This document shows, in pieces, positions 59,301 to 64,000 of a stretch of 64,000 nucleotides of DNA. The stretch's first letter is position 1, and the number at the start of each line of letters is the position of its first letter. Position numbers and translations under genes: made by a program. This DNA comes from Micropterix aruncella (Eukaryota; Arthropoda; Insecta; Lepidoptera; Micropterigidae): NCBI GenBank assembly GCA_944548615.1, contig OX155954.1, positions 9,672,881-9,736,880 on the forward strand, read 5' to 3'. Below the pieces are notes generated by a model. That model had not been told where the DNA came from, ran no database searches, and saw only the letters and a list, made by a program, of their open reading frames with translations.

Positions 59301-62300
59301 GGGGGTCCATGTCAATGAAAAAAAAATGAGTGGGCATAAGATGTAAATGGGGGTTTACGTAAGCGGATCCCATTTAGGAAGGTCATCATAAACATTTAGT
59401 TGATCAGTAAATGCCTTATTACACCTAAAACAGTTTGTGTGTACAGCATAGTATTTCAAAGTTATATTAATCGCAATAAACAAACGAGCATGTTTCGTGT
59501 TATAGAAGGAAATCAACACTAAACTCAAATTGCATGACTAGTCGATGGAGGAGGCCAGCGTACATGACCAACGAGGGTAGGTGCGAATGAGATATGTGAA
59601 AAAATTGCACTTCAATTGGTATTCGTGCGAGAGATAGTGCTAAATATGCAGATATGTGCGGCTTTCTCAACTACTTCATACTTTAAAGTCGCAGACGCTT
59701 AGAAATAAACTACTAAAAATTGTACATGTTTTTATCTTTTTACAACTGTGAACTTTATTTACCAAAAACCATATGTAAGTGACCAGTACTGTGCCAGCTG
59801 ACAAAATCACATTTAAAGGTTTAGGAAAATTCAATAATTTTAGGCAGGGGTCTACGGAAAACAGCAAGTGGTCTACGCGACAAAATAGTTTGGGTACCTA
59901 CCTCTGATCTACAGTGATGAATCTATTCTCTAAGTCCGGCTAGATGGCTTTATAAATAAGTAAATTTGTCAAGACTTATTCTCGAAAAATCGTTATATCC
60001 ACAAAAAAATAACAGTTTGGTATAGTTAATGGTCTAGAGCAGTGTTTTTAATCCTTTTTAAATCGCGACCTCCGTAGACCGAAACTCAGTTCTCTCGACC
60101 CCTTTAGTCTCTTCCACAGCTGTAAGGGTAGGTATGCATCTAATAAATAAAGTTTTCTTAAAAACCACATTACTTTTATTCACAGACCACTTTAATTTTA
60201 ACTGTTTTTCACTTTCCAATCTCTACCTAACTCGTTCTATCTTAGATCAACTAGAAGTGTAGTGAAATCAATAGCAAAACACATAATAAACATGTTTTTC
60301 TTCCGAAGCTGTAAAGTGTAAATGATTGCATTTTCTGGAGTAAGGGGGATCTTTAGTGCCACTTTCTCCCGCTGGAGGTCGGCGCAGGGCTCAGCGGCCC
60401 GGCCGGCCGAACGAGCGATATGCCATGCGCTGGTCGCTCACTTCACACCTCATTGAGCCGCTTAACCCGGCGAATATTGCTAGAGCCACCTACAAAAAGT
60501 TTTGCTTGGACCATATATTAAAAAAAACAACCGGCAATGCAATTTCTGTCAACGGATACAGAAGCTTATTATAATTTCTGATTTCCTGTGGCATGAACAA
60601 AATTATTTTGGTCTGAGGAGATGTAGCTTCAAGACTGGACTACATGCTACACATTTCATGTCACAATATATTTATCGAGAGAAGGGTTCAGCGGTCGTGT
60701 AATCTTAAGAAATGTCTCTGTGAATTGGGCGACGTGATCTTCCTTCTGATATAACTTCTTTAATCTATTTTCTCGGGGGGTATCTTAAATCATTGGTTCA
60801 CTAACCCAGAATGACCCCTAGTACCAACATTATTCGTGTCATCATATTAGTGCTGATTTTTACGGTAAAATTACCAAAAATGCAGTTCCAGAATCGAATA
60901 TTTGCAAAAATAAGAAATATGAAAATAGTATTAACCAATATTTAAAATTAAATAAAAACATGTTGATATCTTATACAGCTTAGTTTTTATTTCAAATTAA
61001 CAAGATATATAGATCTTAATTGACGACCTTGTAGTAGCGATATCTTTGTTTTTTTTCACTAAGCTGTACAAAGATAGTTGAATTTATTAATTTATTAGTT
61101 ACATACAATTTAAATGCAATAGCACAAATGAAAATAAGTTTGCGATTCAGAAAATACCGTTGTATATTTCTCAAATTAGTTATCTACATTTGTCTGAGCT
61201 CAGGTTAAAAAGCGCGTAGGTAAATTAAATGTAAATGTTTTTCTAATGTGCGCAGTGAAGTGCAACCGAGTCTGCCTCGCTAGGCACTCGTGTAATATTG
61301 CGAGCTCAATTCGTCGGTGCCACGGGTGCGTCAAAAAGAAAATCAAACGAAGCACCTACCTCCTTTTGTACTTGTTCCACGGAGCGTCTCTTCGTCTTTA
61401 GGCCGTTGCGACATCGGTTCGGTATAGGGCACGGCTCCAAGGGGCTGGGGATGCCCGGCGGCGGGCGGTAGACGCGCCAGTAGGCGCGCTCCTGGCTGTC
61501 GCTCACGATCTTGTCGCCCTTCTTGCGCTCCTTGGCGAGGCGCACCTGCTCGTCGGCCTGCATGGCCACGAACTCCCACTTGCCCTGCAGGTTCTTCTTG
61601 AGGCCGGCCAGCGCCTCCGCCTCGTGCTCCTCCAGCCCGTGGCGCTGCTTGTTGCGCAGCGTGCGCTTGCACAGGTAGATGGCGTACTCCATGTTGTCGG
61701 GGTTGCCCAGCACGGGCGAGGGCGCCGCGCTGCTGCCGCCGACGCCGCCGACGCCGGCGGCGGGGCTGCCTCGCTGTTGCCACGGCCAATAGTAGGGGGT
61801 CTGCAAAAATAAACTGCGTATAGCCGAACGACCGAACTTCTAGCCGCGCTCGAAAGGCGTCGGTGAACTCTCAGCGTATGCGTACGCAGTAGTGCAGTGT
61901 TTTCCCCACGTTTTGTTTTAAAAAATACGAAGCTCTCAAGTCGGCTATACGCGGACTGCTCGAAGCAGTCGGTCCCGACTGCTTCGAGCTGCCGACCGCT
62001 CGAAGCGTTCGCGACTGCTCGAGCAGTCCGCGTATGTCGATCGATAGAACATTGTGGTTCACTATGCGGTCGCAGCTCGAAGCAGTCGGGTCCTGACTGC
62101 TTCGAGCAGTCAGGACCCGACTGGGAGCTAACGGGCCCTTTGGGAGCTCACGGGCCCATGATGAGGTGGCCACGGTGACCCATGTGTTCAGGGTCGGTCA
62201 CACTCACGGGTCAACACCCATCCGATGGCCTCCACGCATGGGGTGCGAACCTGGGTAGGACACTGGGTCGACCAGTCTCCCCTGGGAATCAAACCTCTGG

Positions 62301-63920
62301 CGCTCCTGGACGGTCTGCGCACCGAGCGGCGCAAGCCAATCGATTGTGCTCTCCGACTAACAGTCGGGGGAGTCTGGGAACTGTACTGTTTCTTATAGAG
62401 CGGGGGTGGTTGCCTACCTTACGGCGACTGCTCTTGAAATAACCATTGGCCATCCGATCCCGGTTCAGAGTCGGGCAAAGGACGCCTTGGTCCGCGATAG
62501 ATTCGTTGCACACCGTTTCACCGCTTCGTAAGGGAGAGGATCGCGCAAGCGACCTCGAACTCGGAACCAATCGAGAGACCGGAGAAATCTGGTCACAATT
62601 GGAAGCAAGGGCGCGAGTGTCGGCCCGCCAGGTAACATTACTGGCTATCTCGCGGTAAAGGCGTTGGCTTCTTGCGGGTTGTGGCGTAGCTAGACGTTGG
62701 ATTTGTAATGTCCAAAGTCTTCTACGCTCACTGCACGGTCGATAGAACGATGAATCGTTAAAACGTCCTGCGGTGACGGGTTCGCCCGTTGTGGTTGACA
62801 TCTCAATATGCTTCGAGCAGTCCGGGCTTGCGAGAGCCCCCTTGCGCTACTCCTAAATACTTGTAAATAAAATGAATAAACATTAGTGTCAATACATTGA
62901 TTTAACTGGGTATAATGGGGATCTTTATCAAGGAACTTATCTTTTACTTGGAACTTATCTTTACGGAACTTATCTAGGAATCTTATCTTTTATCAAGGAA
63001 CATTTACTAGGACTCGAGACTAATATGAAAGAATATTTTCCTCTAATGATCAGCAACCGAGCGTAGATAAGGAACCCATTTTCAGTCAGTATAGAATCCA
63101 AGACAGATTTATGGAATTGACATGCCGATTCGATAACTGAACTGTCTTGCGACAGCATTGAAACATACCTAATCGAGATAATATCATTGACAGATTTTTG
63201 GATATCTTGTCGTCAATAGTACCCAGCTTTAGCAGAAACAGCGATATTTTTTACAACGACCTATTGTCACGACCTATAAGTGTGAAGAAGGGTTTTCACC
63301 CGTGTTTCTGAAAAATAAATATACAGGATGACTTTGAATTAACCGACATCCTACTAGGGGGTGAATCAGTACGAGCAGGTACGATAAAATAAAATAAAAA
63401 AAACCTTTTTTTTACTCGAAATTTTGAAGAAAAGTTTGACAAGCGTTTGAGCGCGATGCGGCATCTAGCCGTAGGTAAAATACCGCTAATAAACAATATT
63501 GGCGACGTTTTACCTACCGCTAGATGGCGCATCGTGCTCAGCGCTTTTTATACTGTTTAAGAAAAAAAAATGTACTTCAAGGATACCGGTTAATTAAAAC
63601 TCACATGTAGAAACCGATTGGAAATTGAAACATACCTAAGAACGTATTTTCCGGTAAAATAGTGGGTCACAAAGGGCAAGCAAAAAAATTACCAGGCCAG
63701 GGCAAAAATAGTTTAGAAAATGCTGTAGTAGTTGTAGTCATTTAAAACTATTTGTATGAAGTAGACTAATCTGCAATATTTTATACTACTATAATAACAA
63801 AACCCTTTACCTGAAATCTATAGAGAGAAGAGTCATCTTTAATTCCTAGGTTTTTGGAATCGCTAACGGGAAAGAAATATCCATACTGACAGAGTTGATT
63901 GGCGATGTTTATAGCTTCCA
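53308..63920 (-). CDS. RGS7: R7-family RGS protein (RGS7/RGS6-like), 5' partial
   Basis: Eight exons (63920-63811, 61800-61360, 56491-56316, 56243-56040, 55513-55292, 55210-54944, 54383-53445, 53368-53308) join in phase to about 806 residues. Order: end of the DEP domain (QYGYFFPVSD, DDSSLYRFQ); R7H region (TPYYWPWQQ, MEYAIYLCKRTLRNK, DSQERAYWRVYRPPPG); GGL domain, which pairs with G-beta-5 (LNRTRIKVSTALEALL, EYDPYI, PSNPWVNDD); RGS domain (VKKWGLSMEEL, YSHENIRFWMAA, FLSPGAPCEIN, YPRFIRSDFYRSLL); then about 420 residues of Ser-rich and acidic tail. R7 RGS proteins are GTPase-activating proteins for Gi/o alpha subunits. Human RGS7 ends soon after the RGS domain, so the tail is an extension. 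The N-terminal DEP exons lie beyond the window. Confidence 0.95.
53445..54383 (-). CDS. RGS7: RGS7-like exon (acidic/Ser-rich tail)
   Basis: The acceptor is GATTTTCAG. The 939 nt are fully open and encode a Ser-, Glu- and Asp-rich tail ending NDVCPWEDE. A GTATGT donor sits just before the in-frame TAG at 53437-53435. Joining to 53368 in phase gives a longer, more protein-like end, so I take the donor as used. Confidence 0.85.
54944..55210 (-). CDS. RGS7: RGS7-like exon (Ser-rich linker)
   Basis: The acceptor is TTTCTCCAG and the donor is GTGTTC, which is weak. It encodes FFGFGGPVKKKSSTTTPP and a Ser/Gly/His-rich segment ending SNLSDLPYR. The 1-nt then 2-nt phase match on both sides supports it. 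Confidence 0.8.
55292..55513 (-). CDS. RGS7: RGS7-like exon (RGS domain, second half)
   Basis: The acceptor is TTTTGCAG and the donor is GTAAAT. It encodes EEFLSPGAPCEINID and KKDCYPRFIRSDFYRSLLAA, the C-terminal RGS helices, followed by a Gln/Lys-rich stretch. Confidence 0.94.
56040..56243 (-). CDS. RGS7: RGS7-like exon (RGS domain, first half)
   Basis: The acceptor is TTTGCAG and the donor is GTAAGT. It encodes EKRVKKWGLSMEELVIDPTG and EYSHENIRFWMAAIDL; the Glu-Asn pair contacts the G-alpha switch regions in the family. Confidence 0.95.
56316..56491 (-). CDS. RGS7: RGS7-like exon (GGL domain)
   Basis: The acceptor is TTGTCCACAG and the donor is GTAAGT. It encodes MELLKLGLNRTRIKVSTALE to PSNPWVNDDITFWQI, the G-gamma-like domain with its Asn-Pro-Trp motif. 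The Met at the exon start follows directly from the previous exon and is not an initiator. Confidence 0.94.
57015..57310 (+). repeat. family F1, copy 3 (intact site)
   Basis: Contains GAGGAAAAGTATTGTGAATG, CCACGATAGCGC and GGCCTGAAATTTGGCATGCA, then GGCAAGAGTTGAAAAGATTG, the uninterrupted version of the site occupied by the MITE at 17117-17872. Confidence 0.75.
57760..58070 (-). mobile_element. DDE-type transposase relic
   Basis: One open minus frame of about 100 codons without Met: AADNRGKYVKNCKLSDEVKK, YIDGSLTIAELHGDYQ and CIFNSDFNIGLFVPRKD, then a TAA where Gln is expected, then CKAYKK. The run YxxIFN-x-FNI-F-PKKD-C is a conserved block of a transposase-like family spread through insect genomes. 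I recall it by pattern, not by a search. It lies in an RGS7 intron. Confidence 0.6.
59247..59906. mobile_element. hAT-type MITE with perfect 8-bp duplication (RGS7 intron)
   Basis: Starts CAGTGATTCCCAAAGTGGTC and ends TAGTTTGGGTACCTACCTCTG, hAT-like inverted ends. ATCTACAG flanks it exactly on both sides (59239-59246 and 59907-59914). The 660-bp body is non-coding. Confidence 0.9.
60031..60520. repeat. decayed MITE-like and GC-rich block
   Basis: Begins GCAGTGTTTTTAATCC, a possible hAT-type end. A GC-rich block at 60,360-60,500 resembles 34,330-34,450 in inverse (CACCTACAAAAAGTTTTGC). Confidence 0.4.
61360..61800 (-). CDS. RGS7: RGS7-like exon (R7H region, GC-rich)
   Basis: The acceptor is ATTTTTGCAG and the donor is GTAGGT; 147 codons in phase 0. 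The first half is strikingly GC-rich in third positions, unlike the other exons. A roughly 25-residue Gly/Ala/Ser/Pro insertion sits between TPYYWPWQQ and NPDNMEYAIYLCK. Confidence 0.93.
61925..62125. repeat. cluster of GACTGCTCGAAGCAGTC palindromes
   Basis: At least four CTGCTTCGAG/CTCGAAGCAG-type motifs. A perfect 18-bp-stem, 5-base-loop hairpin lies at 62083-62123. It sits about 120 bp upstream (in gene sense) of the GC-rich RGS7 exon, within the intron. Confidence 0.85.
62178..62812. repeat. GC-rich interspersed repeat F6, copy 2 (RGS7 intron)
   Basis: Co-linear with 51143-51860; ends GACGGGTTCGCCCGTTGTGG. Frames opened on the minus strand (62289-62801) follow base composition and have no motif. 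Confidence 0.7.
63324..63607. mobile_element. F4 MITE in an RGS7 intron, TA-flanked
   Basis: Left CAGGATGACTTTGAATTAAC, right GGTTAATTAAAACTCACATG, TA on each side. The core GTAGGTAAAATACCGCTAAT ... ACCTACCGCTAGATGGCGCA is a large palindrome. Confidence 0.82.
63811..63920 (-). CDS. RGS7: RGS7-like exon (end of DEP domain)
   Basis: The acceptor is AATTTCAG and the donor is GTAAAG. It encodes EAINIANQLCQYGYFFPVSD and DDSSLYRFQ; GYFFPVSD and YRFQ are diagnostic of the R7 DEP domain. Confidence 0.93.
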
Positions 63921-64000
63921 CTGAAATTAACGCAAACATATTATTTATATATGGGCGAATATTTCTTTAATTAGTAATATTTAGAAAGTGTAATCTTGAG

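Noticed and set aside
61343..61789. 148-codon Arg/Ala-rich minus-strand ORF
   Set aside because: Alternate frame of the GC-rich RGS7 R7H exon; composition-driven, no motif.
62289..62801. 170-codon minus-strand ORF
   Set aside because: Lies in the F6 repeat; the second copy at 51143-51860 does not keep the frame.

Overview
This window is AT-rich, intron-rich and crowded with transposons. It looks like an insect nuclear genome. The gene models read most like insect orthologues, and the dense small DNA transposons and LINE fragments would suit Lepidoptera or a relative, but the order is an inference. All calls come from reading the sequence and checking splice phase by eye; no database search was run.

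Layout. Positions 1-23,559 hold no gene I can recognise. They contain decayed repeats, MITEs with target-site duplications, LINE 3' ends and a Tigger/pogo relic. Positions 23,560-33,237 (minus strand) carry six phase-consistent exons of an ERp44 homologue, a CRFS-type thioredoxin protein of the ER ending in RDEL. Its 5' end is not securely found. A candidate signal-peptide exon lies in a 953-bp tandem duplication (about 40,804-42,440), so the exon is present twice. The intervening 33,238-43,000 region is a mosaic of foldbacks, a GC-rich orphan ORF, a LINE 3' end split by a 354-bp x3 tandem array, and the duplication.

Positions 44,177-47,932 (minus) carry a complete three-exon Ly6/uPAR-type GPI-anchored protein gene. 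It is divergent, over about 470 bp, from a complete five-exon PLEKHA3/FAPP1-like gene (48,402-52,701, plus), whose PH domain should bind PI4P at the Golgi. That gene is tail-to-tail with an R7-family RGS protein gene (RGS7/RGS6-like, 53,308-63,920 and beyond, minus). The RGS gene keeps the end of the DEP domain, the R7H region, GGL, the RGS domain and a long low-complexity C-terminal tail; its 5' exons lie outside the window.

The four genes act in separate processes: ER thiol quality control, the cell-surface Ly6 family, Golgi phosphoinositide traffic and G-protein signalling. I see no operon-like logic. The only structural couplings are the divergent Ly6/FAPP1 promoter interval and the convergent FAPP1/RGS7 3' ends.
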